Positions 18,024 to 26,493 of a stretch of DNA of 64,000 bases are shown here, piece by piece. The stretch's first letter is position 1; every line of letters begins with the position of its first letter. The stretch is from Ruminiclostridium cellobioparum subsp. termitidis CT1112 (GTDB taxonomy: Bacteria > Bacillota > Clostridia > Acetivibrionales > DSM-1351), in contig NZ_AORV01000022.1 in assembly GCF_000350485.1 (NCBI RefSeq), positions 97,838-161,837 on the forward strand, read 5' to 3'. The notes under the pieces are model-generated. The model had not been told where the DNA came from. It made no database searches and saw only the letters and a program-made list of their open reading frames with translations. The translations under genes and the position numbers were made by a program.

Positions 18024-19805
18024 ATGGATTATTTGTGGAGTTTGAAAGATCTATATTCGTCCTTTGACGGCGAAGACTTCAAAAAGGATATGGGTGCTCT
18101 GGACGGCATCTTAAAAGAGTATATTAATTGGGTGGATAATACCGTTGAAAGCAGTAAAGATATTAGAGCTGCACTTGAACAATTTATAGGAATAAAAACC
18201 CGTCTTTCGGAATTAGCCAGCAAACTGTACAACTTCTCGGAGCTATCCTATACTGTTGATACCAAAAATGAGAAGGCTACAAAAAATATGGAAATCCTTG
18301 AGGTAAAACTCAGTTCTGTTGCTGAAGCAAATGCAAAAATCAACAAATGGATAGGTTCGGCAGCAGATATCGATAATGCCATACAAGCCTCTGATATATT
18401 GAAGGAACATGAATTTTATCTAAAGGAAATAATTGAAAAGAGTTCACATCTCCTGGACGGGAAGCAGGAAGCTATCATCGCGCGTATGAAAAATACAGGC
18501 TCAAGTGCCTGGTTAAAGCTTAAGGATCTTCTGACCTCCACCTTAAAGGTTGATATAGAGCTGGACGGAGAGAAAAAGCAGCTGCCCCTTTCAATCATAA
18601 GAAATATGGCTTACGAAAGCAGCAGGGAATTGAGAAAAAAGGCTTACGAAGCTGAACTGGCATCATATGAAAAAATTGATGATTCCCTGGCCGCCTGCCT
18701 GAACGGCATCAAGGGTGAAGTTATTACCGTTGCCGAACTGAGAGGCTTTGGTTCTCCTCTGGAGGAAACCCTGTTCAACTCCAGAATGGAGGCACAGACA
18801 CTGGAGTCCATGCTGGCTGCAATGAGGGAAAGTTTACCTGCCTTTAGGAAGTACCTCCGTACCAAGGGACAATTGCTGGGAAGTAAAAACGGTCTTCCTT
18901 TCTTTGATCTGTTTGCTCCTATGGGAGATTTGAATAAAAAATATACCTATGAGGAAGCTGTAAAGATTGTAGACGAAAACTACAGGACCTTTAGCAGCAG
19001 TCTCGCGGATTTCGCCAAAAAGGCCATAGAATCCAACTGGATAGATGTTTATCCCAGAGAAGGGAAAATCGGCGGTGCCTTCTGCCAGGATCTGCACGTT
19101 ATCGGTCAGAGCAGGGTAATGCTTAACTTCGGAGGAACCTTCAGCGATATCATAACCATGGTGCATGAATTGGGGCACGCTTATCATGATGAATGCATAA
19201 AGAATGAAAGCATGCTCAACAGCGATTATCCCATGCCATTAGCCGAAACCGCTTCCACCTTCTGTGAAACCATAGTTAAAAAGGCCGCTATAAAAGCAGC
19301 CTCAAAGGAGGAAGCCTTTGCAATCCTGGAAATGGAACTGAGCGACGTCACACAGGTAATCGTTGATATCTACAGCCGGTTTCTTTTTGAAAGCGAATTG
19401 TTCAAGAGGAGAAAAGACGGTTCCTTAAGCACCGGAGAATTGAATGAAATAATGTTGTGGACTCAAAAGGAAGCATACGGCGACGGATTGGATCCCGAAT
19501 ATATGCACAAATATATGTGGGCCTGCAAACCGCACTACTATACCGCCGATACAAACTTCTACAATTTCCCCTATGCCTTTGGACAACTTTTCGCAAAAGG
19601 TCTGTACGCAGAGTATGAAAAAAGAGGAAAAGCTTTTGTCAAAGACTATGAAGCTCTGTTACGCATTACAGGTAAGAATAAAATAGAAGATGTAACAAAA
19701 ATGATGAATATCGATGTCCGGGGTATTGATTTCTGGAGAAACTCCTTAAAAACAATAGAACAGGACATTGAAAAATTCCTGGAACTGAGTGCTGAAAAGC
19801 TGTAA
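18024..19805 (+). CDS. pepF: M3 family oligoendopeptidase (PepF-like)
   Basis: 593 residues, normal for clade PepF of peptidase family M3. The zinc motif H381-E382-L-G-H385 is intact, with the downstream Glu ligand in the AETASTFCE segment (about 408). It is a cytoplasmic enzyme that cuts short peptides. GGAGGG is placed 8 nt before the ATG. Monocistronic between two divergent or independent units. Confidence 0.95.
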   Translation: MDYLWSLKDLYSSFDGEDFKKDMGALDGILKEYINWVDNTVESSKDIRAALEQFIGIKTRLSELASKLYNFSELSYTVDTKNEKATKNMEILEVKLSSVAEANAKINKWIGSAADIDNAIQASDILKEHEFYLKEIIEKSSHLLDGKQEAIIARMKNTGSSAWLKLKDLLTSTLKVDIELDGEKKQLPLSIIRNMAYESSRELRKKAYEAELASYEKIDDSLAACLNGIKGEVITVAELRGFGSPLEETLFNSRMEAQTLESMLAAMRESLPAFRKYLRTKGQLLGSKNGLPFFDLFAPMGDLNKKYTYEEAVKIVDENYRTFSSSLADFAKKAIESNWIDVYPREGKIGGAFCQDLHVIGQSRVMLNFGGTFSDIITMVHELGHAYHDECIKNESMLNSDYPMPLAETASTFCETIVKKAAIKAASKEEAFAILEMELSDVTQVIVDIYSRFLFESELFKRRKDGSLSTGELNEIMLWTQKEAYGDGLDPEYMHKYMWACKPHYYTADTNFYNFPYAFGQLFAKGLYAEYEKRGKAFVKDYEALLRITGKNKIEDVTKMMNIDVRGIDFWRNSLKTIEQDIEKFLELSAEKL

Positions 19806-19819
19806 CAAATATCTGCCAG

Positions 19820-19849
19820 TTGACTTTTAATACTTTAGTATGCTAATAT
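19820..19849 (+). promoter_or_regulatory. Sigma-A promoter of the small RNA upstream of aspS
   Basis: -35 TTGACT (19820-19825), 18-bp spacer, -10 TAATAT (19844-19849). The transcript would start near 19857. Confidence 0.7.
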
Positions 19850-19856
19850 TGAAAAA

Positions 19857-20050
19857 AAAAGAAAGCAGGCTGCTAATATGTCTAAACTTCAGTTAATAAA
19901 CCTGAATCATGGGGACAATATTTAGCGCTTGTATTTGTGAGAACAATCAATCACAGGTGCAAGCGCTTGACGTGTTGTGCCTGTGTGGAGTCTGACGGAT
20001 AAGAACCACATTGGTAAATAATAATATTTACATATGCGGTTCTTTTTTTG
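19857..20050 (+). ncRNA. Structured small RNA ending at an intrinsic terminator; possibly 6S RNA
   Basis: A roughly 195-nt unit from a good promoter to a terminator (arms AAGAACCACAT at 20001-20011 and ATGCGGTTCTT at 20034-20044, then T7). The middle holds a strong hairpin, AGCGCTTG (19924-19931) with CAAGCGCT (about 19958-19965), stacked on a weaker GGGACAA/TTGTGCC helix and a large open region: a rod with a central bubble. Size, shape and position beside aspS recall 6S-1 RNA of B. subtilis, which also lies next to aspS as I remember it. No known riboswitch core was recognised; a leader regulator of aspS is the alternative. Long-range pairing is hand-made and uncertain. Confidence 0.5.
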
Positions 20051-20158
20051 TATTATTTTTAAGGCTTGAGAGGATGTGATATTCAGGAACGGTTACCTGT
20101 TCCAGGCGCAAAGCTGATGACTGCATGAATTCGTAAAAAGCAATTGTTTTTAAGAAAA

Positions 20159-20472
20159 GGCAATGACGAAGAGAAGTAGCGCAATTTATCGTTTCCAGTG
20201 AGTGGAGGCCGGTGAGAACTCCACAAAGTGAATTTGCGTGAATAACACTTTACCAGCCTCAATCCGAACTTCAGGTTTAGTTGTACATTTATTCATTTCC
20301 GAAAAAATGTATCTGCCAGCCCTGACCAGTAGGTGCGACGTATGCCGGTGCGTTAAACAGCATGGTTTTTTGAACCGTTGAGTGACTGCTAGCCAGTAAT
20401 TCAGGTGGTACCGCGGACATTATATGTTCGTCCTGGACTTTATTAGTTTTGGATGAGCTTTTTTTATGCTCA
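20159..20472 (+). promoter_or_regulatory. T-box leader of aspS, specifier AAC (Asn)
   Basis: The T-box sequence AGGTGGTACCGCGG is at 20403-20416, followed by hairpins (GGACAT/ATGT-GTCC and GAGC/GCTC around T7) that form the terminator part. Stem I begins near 20159: AGTA (20175-20178) on the 5' side and GAA (20240-20242) on the 3' side form the loop-E motif next to a CGCAA/TTGCG helix, and the distal arm has GGTGAGAACTCC. In known T-boxes the specifier follows GAA-N; here that is A-A-C at 20244-20246 followed by A, so uncharged tRNA-Asn is the predicted effector. The acceptor-pairing UGGU would need a G-U wobble with the G discriminator of tRNA-Asn. Confidence 0.9.
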
Positions 20473-20496
20473 AAATATCGGTAAAGGAGATAAATT

Positions 20497-22245
20497 ATGA
20501 ACACATCTAACATTTACAGGAACAGGACTTTGAACAACATCAGCGAAGGCGATGTTGGCAAAACACTAAGAATTGCAGGCTGGGTCGAAAATATACGGGA
20601 CCATGGCGGTGTATCTTTCATAGATCTTAGAGACATGTATGGCGTCATGCAGGTCGTTATGCGGAACACAGCCCTGCTGGAGGGAATCGGCAGGGAGGAC
20701 TGTATTTCAATTGAAGGCGTGATTGAATGCCGTGACGAAGAGACATACAATCCTAAGATTCCAACCGGAACAATTGAACTGGAGGCTCATTCTGTTGATG
20801 TTCTGGGAAAGGTATACAAACAGCTCCCCTTCGAGGTTATGTCTTCAAAGGAAACCCGTGAGGATCTGCGGCTTAAGTACCGTTACCTCGACCTTCGCAA
20901 TAAAAAGGTTAAAGACAATATTATTTTCCGCTCGGAGGTTATCAGCTTCCTGAGACAAAAAATGACCGACATGGGCTTCCTGGAAATCCAGACTCCCATT
21001 CTCTGTGCGTCATCACCTGAAGGTGCAAGGGATTATATCGTACCTTCCCGTAAGTACAAGGGAAAGTTTTATGCACTTCCCCAGGCTCCCCAGCAGTATA
21101 AGCAGCTCCTCATGGTATCAGGCTTCGACAGGTATTTTCAGATAGCTCCCTGCTTCCGTGATGAGGATGCCCGTGCCGACCGCTCCCCGGGAGAGTTTTA
21201 TCAGTTGGATTTCGAGATGAGCTTCGCCACCCAGGAAGACGTATTCCGTGCCGGTGAAGAAGTTCTTACCGCTGCATTTAAGAAATTTGCCCCCGAAGGA
21301 TACTCTGTGACCGAAGCTCCATATCCCGTGATCAGCTACAGGCAGGCAATGCTTGAGTTCGGCACCGATAAGCCCGACCTGCGCAACCCGCTGAGAATAA
21401 TAGATCTGTCGGATTTTTTCCAGAAATGTACCTTCAAGCCCTTCCACAACAAGACAGTCCGCGCTGTCAGGGTTCATGCCGAAATGTCCAAGGGCTTTCA
21501 TGAAAAGCTGCTGCAATTTGCTACATCAATCGGCATGGGCGGACTCGGCTATCTTGAGGTCAATGGCGATATGACCTACAAAGGACCTATAGACAAATTC
21601 ATACCGGATGAAATAAAGAGAGAGCTTTCAGGCCTTGCAGGCCTTGAACCAGGCGATACAATTTTCTTCATCGCCGACAAGGAAGAACGCGCCGCCCTGC
21701 TTGCCGGCCAGATCCGAACAGAACTGGGCACACGCCTCGATATATGTGAAAAGAATGCTTACCGTTTCTGTTTTGTAAATGATTTCCCCATGTTTGAGTA
21801 TGACACTGCCGAAAAGAAGATCAACTTTACCCATAACCCCTTCTCCATGCCCCAGGGCGGACTGGAAGCACTCAATACAAAGGACCCTCTGGAGATCCTT
21901 GCTTACCAGTATGATATAGTGTGCAACGGCATTGAACTCTCCTCGGGCGCTGTCAGAAACCACAGCCTTGACATAATGATCAAAGCCTTTGAGATAGCCG
22001 GTTACTCCCAGGAAGATCTCCGTAATAAATTCGGAGCCCTGTACCAGGCCTTCCAGTTTGGAGCACCGCCTCATGCGGGTATGGCTCCGGGTGTTGACCG
22101 TATGATCATGCTTTTAAAGAATGAGGAAAACATTCGTGAAGTTATCCCTTTCCCCATGAATGGAAATGCCCAGGATCTCATGTGCGGCGCCCCTGCCGAA
22201 ATAACCGAGGCCCAGCTCCGTGAAGTCCACATTAAAATCAGATAG
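20497..22245 (+). CDS. aspS: Aspartyl-tRNA synthetase, probably non-discriminating (Asp/Asn)
   Basis: 582 residues, bacterial-type class II AspRS with N-terminal OB anticodon domain, catalytic core (motif 2 FRDEDARADR, motif 3 GMAPGVDRM) and inserted GAD domain. In the anticodon domain the sequence RDHGGV puts a His (H36) where discriminating enzymes such as E. coli have Leu; His here is typical of enzymes that also charge tRNA-Asn with Asp, the first step of the transamidation route to Asn-tRNA. AAGGAG precedes the ATG. The T-box reading AAC fits this dual role. gatCAB is not in the window. Confidence 0.96.
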   Translation: MNTSNIYRNRTLNNISEGDVGKTLRIAGWVENIRDHGGVSFIDLRDMYGVMQVVMRNTALLEGIGREDCISIEGVIECRDEETYNPKIPTGTIELEAHSVDVLGKVYKQLPFEVMSSKETREDLRLKYRYLDLRNKKVKDNIIFRSEVISFLRQKMTDMGFLEIQTPILCASSPEGARDYIVPSRKYKGKFYALPQAPQQYKQLLMVSGFDRYFQIAPCFRDEDARADRSPGEFYQLDFEMSFATQEDVFRAGEEVLTAAFKKFAPEGYSVTEAPYPVISYRQAMLEFGTDKPDLRNPLRIIDLSDFFQKCTFKPFHNKTVRAVRVHAEMSKGFHEKLLQFATSIGMGGLGYLEVNGDMTYKGPIDKFIPDEIKRELSGLAGLEPGDTIFFIADKEERAALLAGQIRTELGTRLDICEKNAYRFCFVNDFPMFEYDTAEKKINFTHNPFSMPQGGLEALNTKDPLEILAYQYDIVCNGIELSSGAVRNHSLDIMIKAFEIAGYSQEDLRNKFGALYQAFQFGAPPHAGMAPGVDRMIMLLKNEENIREVIPFPMNGNAQDLMCGAPAEITEAQLREVHIKIR

Positions 22246-22301
22246 TGTCAAAGCAGCTGTTGTAAATTGAGACAACTGCGATACATGAATTACTATTGAT
22301 T

Positions 22302-22401
22302 AAGGTGTGTGCGTACAACTTCAATAAATGGGAAGCTTTACAAAACTCAGTCCTGTTCTTTGCAGGTGATCCATTTATTGAAGCCAGTACGCGCACACCT
22401 T
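22302..22401. repeat. 100-bp inverted-repeat element (family also at 28887)
   Basis: Arms 22302-22331 and 22371-22401 pair over about 30 bp with small bulges (AAGGTGTGTGCGTAC against GTACGCGCACACCTT; CTTCAATAAATGG against CCATTTATTGAAG). It lies between aspS and the convergent FMN-binding gene. A diverged copy of the arm plus GGGAAGCT occurs at 28887-28920 on the other strand. It may act as a bidirectional terminator, but the shared sequence points to a mobile or dispersed repeat. Confidence 0.7.
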
Positions 22402-22442
22402 ACATTAATTTCACATTTAGTCCAATTGTTTTTTGCAGTACC

Positions 22443-22847
22443 TTATTTTAAAGCATTTTCCAATGCGTTTTGTATGGCCTTCAGAATTACTTTGCTGCTG
22501 TTGGTAGCACCTGATACGGCATCAACCTGAAGGGACTGGGTCTCCACAACTTTCCGGGGTATTACCTCAGCCTTTGCACCCCGCCCGTTTTTATGCCTTA
22601 TCAGATCAATATTCGCTATTTTGTGGTCCTTTACATTGACTTTGACTTCGGCAGCTATCCAGAGCACCTCGGCACTTCCCACATATGTCCCGTCTGAAAT
22701 ACTGCTCAGGTCCACATTCTCTATTTTAATATCTTCGATCTGCTTCTGATACTTCCTCAAATCAAGGTATGACTGTATGCCTTTTGCTCCGAAATACCCC
22801 GCAAGGATCACTCCCACAATAACAAATACCGCAATTACCTTTTTCAT
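22443..22847 (-). CDS. FMN-binding domain protein, membrane-anchored
   Basis: 134 residues from the ATG at 22847 (GGAGG 6 nt upstream). One N-terminal membrane anchor (about 4-22), then an FMN_bind domain ending in V-D-A-V-S-G-A-T-N-S-S, the flavinylation motif in which the Thr receives FMN through a phosphoester bond. It faces the outside and would carry electrons, like NqrC/RnfG-type subunits. Last gene of an operon behind a DUF218 protein and a TIM-barrel isomerase. Its leader carries the hairpin element described at 22849. Confidence 0.85.
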   Translation of the reverse strand: MKKVIAVFVIVGVILAGYFGAKGIQSYLDLRKYQKQIEDIKIENVDLSSISDGTYVGSAEVLWIAAEVKVNVKDHKIANIDLIRHKNGRGAKAEVIPRKVVETQSLQVDAVSGATNSSKVILKAIQNALENALK

Positions 22848-22848
22848 T

Positions 22849-22877
22849 TTAACCTCCATGAGCCACATTTGTGGCCA
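22849..22877 (-). promoter_or_regulatory. Hairpin plus Shine-Dalgarno leader element, copy A
   Basis: On the minus strand: TGGCCACAAATGTGGCTC, a 6-bp stem with an AAAT loop, then ATGGAGGTTAA running into the start codon. The same 29 nt (one mismatch, in the loop) precede bofA at 56335. It sits between the DUF218 stop and the FMN-binding start, so it acts, if at all, within mRNA on translation. Confidence 0.6.
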
Positions 22878-22891
22878 ATCCTGCATGCAGC

Positions 22892-23698
22892 TCATTTTCT
22901 AAACTTAATATGTTTGTATTCACCATATATCGATTGCAATCTGTAATAGGCTTCAAGCACATTATCAGGAATATCAACATGTACTATAAAGTCCTTCCCT
23001 TCCGGTCCGTAACCCTCCTGGTCATCCCTCAGTCTTGGTATTTCACCCATGACAAGATCTATAAACCTGTCAAATGACCACAAACCATAAATGTTGTCTG
23101 AAAACTTTAAGCTTCCGGTCTCTGCTTTAATAGTGGGAATAAAGGGGCTGTAACTGATGATCCTCGTTTTCTCACCGGCCCAGGTCTTGAGAAATGCCGC
23201 ATGGGTCCTTAACTGCATTGTAGGGTCCTGAATGATTATTACCGAAGCCGGAATTTCAGCCCTCTCCCTTAAGACTTTCAGAGCCTGTGAAGCATTCTCG
23301 CCACAGTTGGTTGACCTGTTTTCAATAATAATATTGTTAACATCCAAACCTGTGTTTTTTGAAACCACCTCTTTCAAAATATCCGCCTCAGGCCTGTTTT
23401 CAACAGCAATATCCCGGTATTCCGGATTATTGCGTATATTTTCGGCCAGATATTTGGTAGAATGACCTATTCCTCCAACTATCATCAACTCTTTGGCGAC
23501 TCCGTCGACAAACGCCCTTGCGCCAAGTTCCGCCAGGTACGGAATACTGCTTCCGAGTATAATGAGCAGATCGGCCTGTGAAATTCCAAAACCGTCGTAT
23601 AATGCCTTGCCGGTAAGCCGCTGAATATCCCTTCTGGATAAAAATTTTATTATATCATTCAAATCTGCTGCCGCATCAAACTCCGTATAGTCCTTCAT
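22892..23698 (-). CDS. DUF218 / YdcF-like protein
   Basis: 268 residues, cytoplasmic, no membrane span. The YdcF fold is shown by L-L-I-I-L-G-S-S (46-53), the glycine turn I-V-G-G-I-G (about 72-77), ENRSTNCGEN (about 145-154) and VIIIQDPTMQLRT (about 171-183). Family members bind nucleotide-like ligands such as SAM; the reaction is unknown. The upstream sequence AGGGATGG is a weak RBS. Second gene of the operon with the isomerase-like gene (37 bp gap) and the FMN-binding gene. Confidence 0.8.
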   Translation of the reverse strand: MKDYTEFDAAADLNDIIKFLSRRDIQRLTGKALYDGFGISQADLLIILGSSIPYLAELGARAFVDGVAKELMIVGGIGHSTKYLAENIRNNPEYRDIAVENRPEADILKEVVSKNTGLDVNNIIIENRSTNCGENASQALKVLRERAEIPASVIIIQDPTMQLRTHAAFLKTWAGEKTRIISYSPFIPTIKAETGSLKFSDNIYGLWSFDRFIDLVMGEIPRLRDDQEGYGPEGKDFIVHVDIPDNVLEAYYRLQSIYGEYKHIKFRK

Positions 23699-23735
23699 AA
23701 TCCATCCCTTTCATACCCCGTTCACTTGAGGTCCA

Positions 23736-24536
23736 TCACAGTATCAGGCTCTCAACGTAGCTCCTGGCCCTCTTCATACTTTCCACAGACACCTCAGGTC
23801 TGCCCTTTTCATAGGGGATATTGCACTCCAGAGTCAGTGCATGCAGGCCGTCAAGTTTCAGGGAGTTGACAAAGCCCTTCAGCTCCAATACTCCCTCACC
23901 CGGGAACAAATGCCTTTTGCCGTCCTTATAATCACTGAAATGCACCCCTTTGACATAATCCCTCACGAACTTTGCCGCAGAGACTATATCAATCCCGCAC
24001 TGTGCATAATGGGTGGTGTCGATATTTATGTATAATCCATTGTCCCTGACAAAGGCAAGCATCTCAGCAGGGTCGATCAAAGAGGTCTGGTATCCCGGAA
24101 AGTTTTGAATATTTTCTATGCAGACCAGAAATCTGTCTTTAAGTGCTTTCAAATCCTCTGCGGCTTTTGGAGCATACCCGGACCACCAGCTCCTGTCATC
24201 TGTCTTTTTATGAGGTGCATGAAAAACCAGGCAGGGAATATCCTTTTCTCCAAATTCAAGATACTCGTATGTACCGGCACCGATCAGGGTATCTGTGTCC
24301 TTGAATATGACACCACCCATATCATGGAGGGAATTTATCCTCAGTCCGCTTTCCCTTATTATCTTTAACACCTCTCTTGGCCGGATATTTCTGAGATGCT
24401 GTGTTACCTCCCAGTTGTCACCGCCGGTCCAGTAGGTATCCAGCTCAATGCTCTCAAAACCGGCACGTTTTATAAGCTCCAGCGCTTCTGTAAAAGGTGT
24501 GTTATAAAATGTTGCAGTAGCAATAGATATGTTCAT
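23736..24536 (-). CDS. Sugar phosphate isomerase/epimerase (AP endonuclease-2 type TIM barrel)
   Basis: 266 residues, full-length TIM barrel of the xylose isomerase-like superfamily. Metal ligands are apparent: E151-type Glu in VCIENIQN, H in DTTHYAQCG, H in KGVHFSDYKDG, and a late Glu in LTLECNIPY. It would isomerise or epimerise a sugar or sugar acid. GGAGAG precedes the ATG. First gene of a three-gene operon with DUF218 and FMN-binding genes; the combination is not one I recognise. Confidence 0.85.
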   Translation of the reverse strand: MNISIATATFYNTPFTEALELIKRAGFESIELDTYWTGGDNWEVTQHLRNIRPREVLKIIRESGLRINSLHDMGGVIFKDTDTLIGAGTYEYLEFGEKDIPCLVFHAPHKKTDDRSWWSGYAPKAAEDLKALKDRFLVCIENIQNFPGYQTSLIDPAEMLAFVRDNGLYINIDTTHYAQCGIDIVSAAKFVRDYVKGVHFSDYKDGKRHLFPGEGVLELKGFVNSLKLDGLHALTLECNIPYEKGRPEVSVESMKRARSYVESLIL

Positions 24537-24639
24537 ACCATCTCTCCAAACTTTACTTTTATATCTTCTGCATCCATCAGGCCGACAAGTATCATTATGC
24601 TTTAAGATAAGTTAATTGTAATATCTGGTAATGGGGGTG

Positions 24640-26493
24640 TCAACCGGCTTCCTCATCCAATCCCAGCTGGCTGATAACCATTCTGTAGTATACTCCCTTT
24701 TTCTCCATCAGCTGGAGGTGCGTACCTGTTTCAAGAATACCTCCGTCCCCTATGACCAGTATTTTATCGGCGTCCCGGATGGTGGACAGGCGGTGGGCTA
24801 TCAGGAAACTTGTGTGGTTTTTCATCAGCTTCAGAAGCGCCTGCTGGATTTCCTTCTCTGTTTTGGTATCAACGCTGCTTGTGGCCTCGTCAAGTATCAG
24901 CACAGGCGCCTGGCACAGGACTGCCCTGGCTATGGCAATGAGCTGGCGCTGCCCCTGGCTCAGGTTGTCGGAGCTGCCGGAAACCTGAGTATTATACCCC
25001 TTTGGAAGGCGGGAAATAAAACCGTCTGCGTGAGCCATGACGGCGGCGTCCCTGACTTCGGCATCAGTGGCATCAGGTCTTGAATACCTTATATTGTCGG
25101 CAATGCTTCCGGTAAAAAGGCAGGTATCCTGCAATACCACCGAGAAGCAGTTCCTCAGGTCCCTTCTTGTTATATCGGTAATGCTTACATCATCAATCAG
25201 TATCCCACCCTTTTCAGGTTCATAAAAGCGGGTCAGAAGATTTACAATGGTTGTTTTTCCGGCCCCCGTCTCACCTACCAGTGCAACAACCTCTCCCGGC
25301 TGCACCTGAAAGCTGACATTGTTCAGCACCGGTTTTCCCCGGGTATAGGAAAAGGTGATCTCCTTAAACTCTACTTTCCCCAGGGCCGGTCCGAATTCCT
25401 TGAGCTTTGGCTTATCCGGTATCTCTTCCTTCTCGTCCAGTATCTCAAAAACTCTTTCAGCGCCGGCAAGGGCCGACTGAATGGTATTAAACATACCGGC
25501 TATTTGATTAAGGGGCATTCCGAATTGTCTCGAGTATGTGAGAAAGCTGACTACAACTCCTACGGTTATGTAATCCCTGACTGCCATTAATCCGCCGGCA
25601 CAGGCTATCAGCGTATAGCTGAGATTATTTATTACATTCATGAACGGCATAAGAAAACCGGCCCAGATCTGAGCTTTTGTGGAGTAATCACACAGAGTCC
25701 TGTTGACTTCCTTAAAATCCCCCAGTACTTTTTGCTGTCTGTTAAAGGCCTTTACCATCTTCAACCCCTGAATGTTCTCCTCTATAACACCATTGAGGTT
25801 TCCCAGTGTCTGCTGCTGGCTGGTAAAATACTTCCTGCTTCTTTTAGCTATTGTCTTTGTAAGTACAAATATTAACGGTATGGTTACCAATGCAACCAAC
25901 GTCAGCCCCGGACTTAATACCAGCATCATTACCAGTGCACCCGTTATTGAAAAAACACTTGAAATAAGCTGTGTGGTTGTTTGTCCTACCGTACTGCTTA
26001 TATTATCAACATCATTTGTGATTCTGCTCATGGTATCCCCGTGAGATCTTGTATCATAGAAATTCAGAGGGATTCTCTGAAGCTTGGAAAAAAATTCTGT
26101 TCTTATGTGCTTTACAAGGCTTTGGGTTACTCTGGCCATGAGTACGCCATTAAAGGTATCCAGTATCCAACTTGTCAGGTAGCAGAAAACCAGAGCCGTC
26201 AATATAGTTACAAGCAGGTTGTTGTCAACTGTGTTTGTATCAATATTAAATGTGTTAATAGCCTGGCCAAGCAAATATGGAGTAAGTAAACCTGCCGCTG
26301 CCGACAGAACTGTGAGTGATGCCGCAATCAGTATTGATTTACGCCATCTTCCGAACATTCTTATCAGTCTGACAAGAGTTCCCTTTGTGTCCTTGGGCTT
26401 TGCTGTGGGTTTAAACCTCTGATGTCCTGCCGCTCCCCATCTTCCCAGCTTTGGCATATTGTCGAGATTCCGTACTTCATTCTTATTTGACAT
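24640..26493 (-). CDS. ABC transporter, fused permease and ATPase (subunit 2)
   Basis: 617 residues: a 50-residue polar N-terminal extension, six membrane helices (about 55-340) and an ABC ATPase with Walker A GETGAGKT, signature LSQGQRQ, Walker B VLILDEATSSVD and the H-loop AHRLST. The signature and catalytic Glu are canonical. With the preceding gene it forms a heterodimeric multidrug or lipid exporter of the LmrCD/BmrCD kind. Its start overlaps the end of the first subunit by 11 bp. Confidence 0.93.
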   Translation of the reverse strand: MSNKNEVRNLDNMPKLGRWGAAGHQRFKPTAKPKDTKGTLVRLIRMFGRWRKSILIAASLTVLSAAAGLLTPYLLGQAINTFNIDTNTVDNNLLVTILTALVFCYLTSWILDTFNGVLMARVTQSLVKHIRTEFFSKLQRIPLNFYDTRSHGDTMSRITNDVDNISSTVGQTTTQLISSVFSITGALVMMLVLSPGLTLVALVTIPLIFVLTKTIAKRSRKYFTSQQQTLGNLNGVIEENIQGLKMVKAFNRQQKVLGDFKEVNRTLCDYSTKAQIWAGFLMPFMNVINNLSYTLIACAGGLMAVRDYITVGVVVSFLTYSRQFGMPLNQIAGMFNTIQSALAGAERVFEILDEKEEIPDKPKLKEFGPALGKVEFKEITFSYTRGKPVLNNVSFQVQPGEVVALVGETGAGKTTIVNLLTRFYEPEKGGILIDDVSITDITRRDLRNCFSVVLQDTCLFTGSIADNIRYSRPDATDAEVRDAAVMAHADGFISRLPKGYNTQVSGSSDNLSQGQRQLIAIARAVLCQAPVLILDEATSSVDTKTEKEIQQALLKLMKNHTSFLIAHRLSTIRDADKILVIGDGGILETGTHLQLMEKKGVYYRMVISQLGLDEEAG

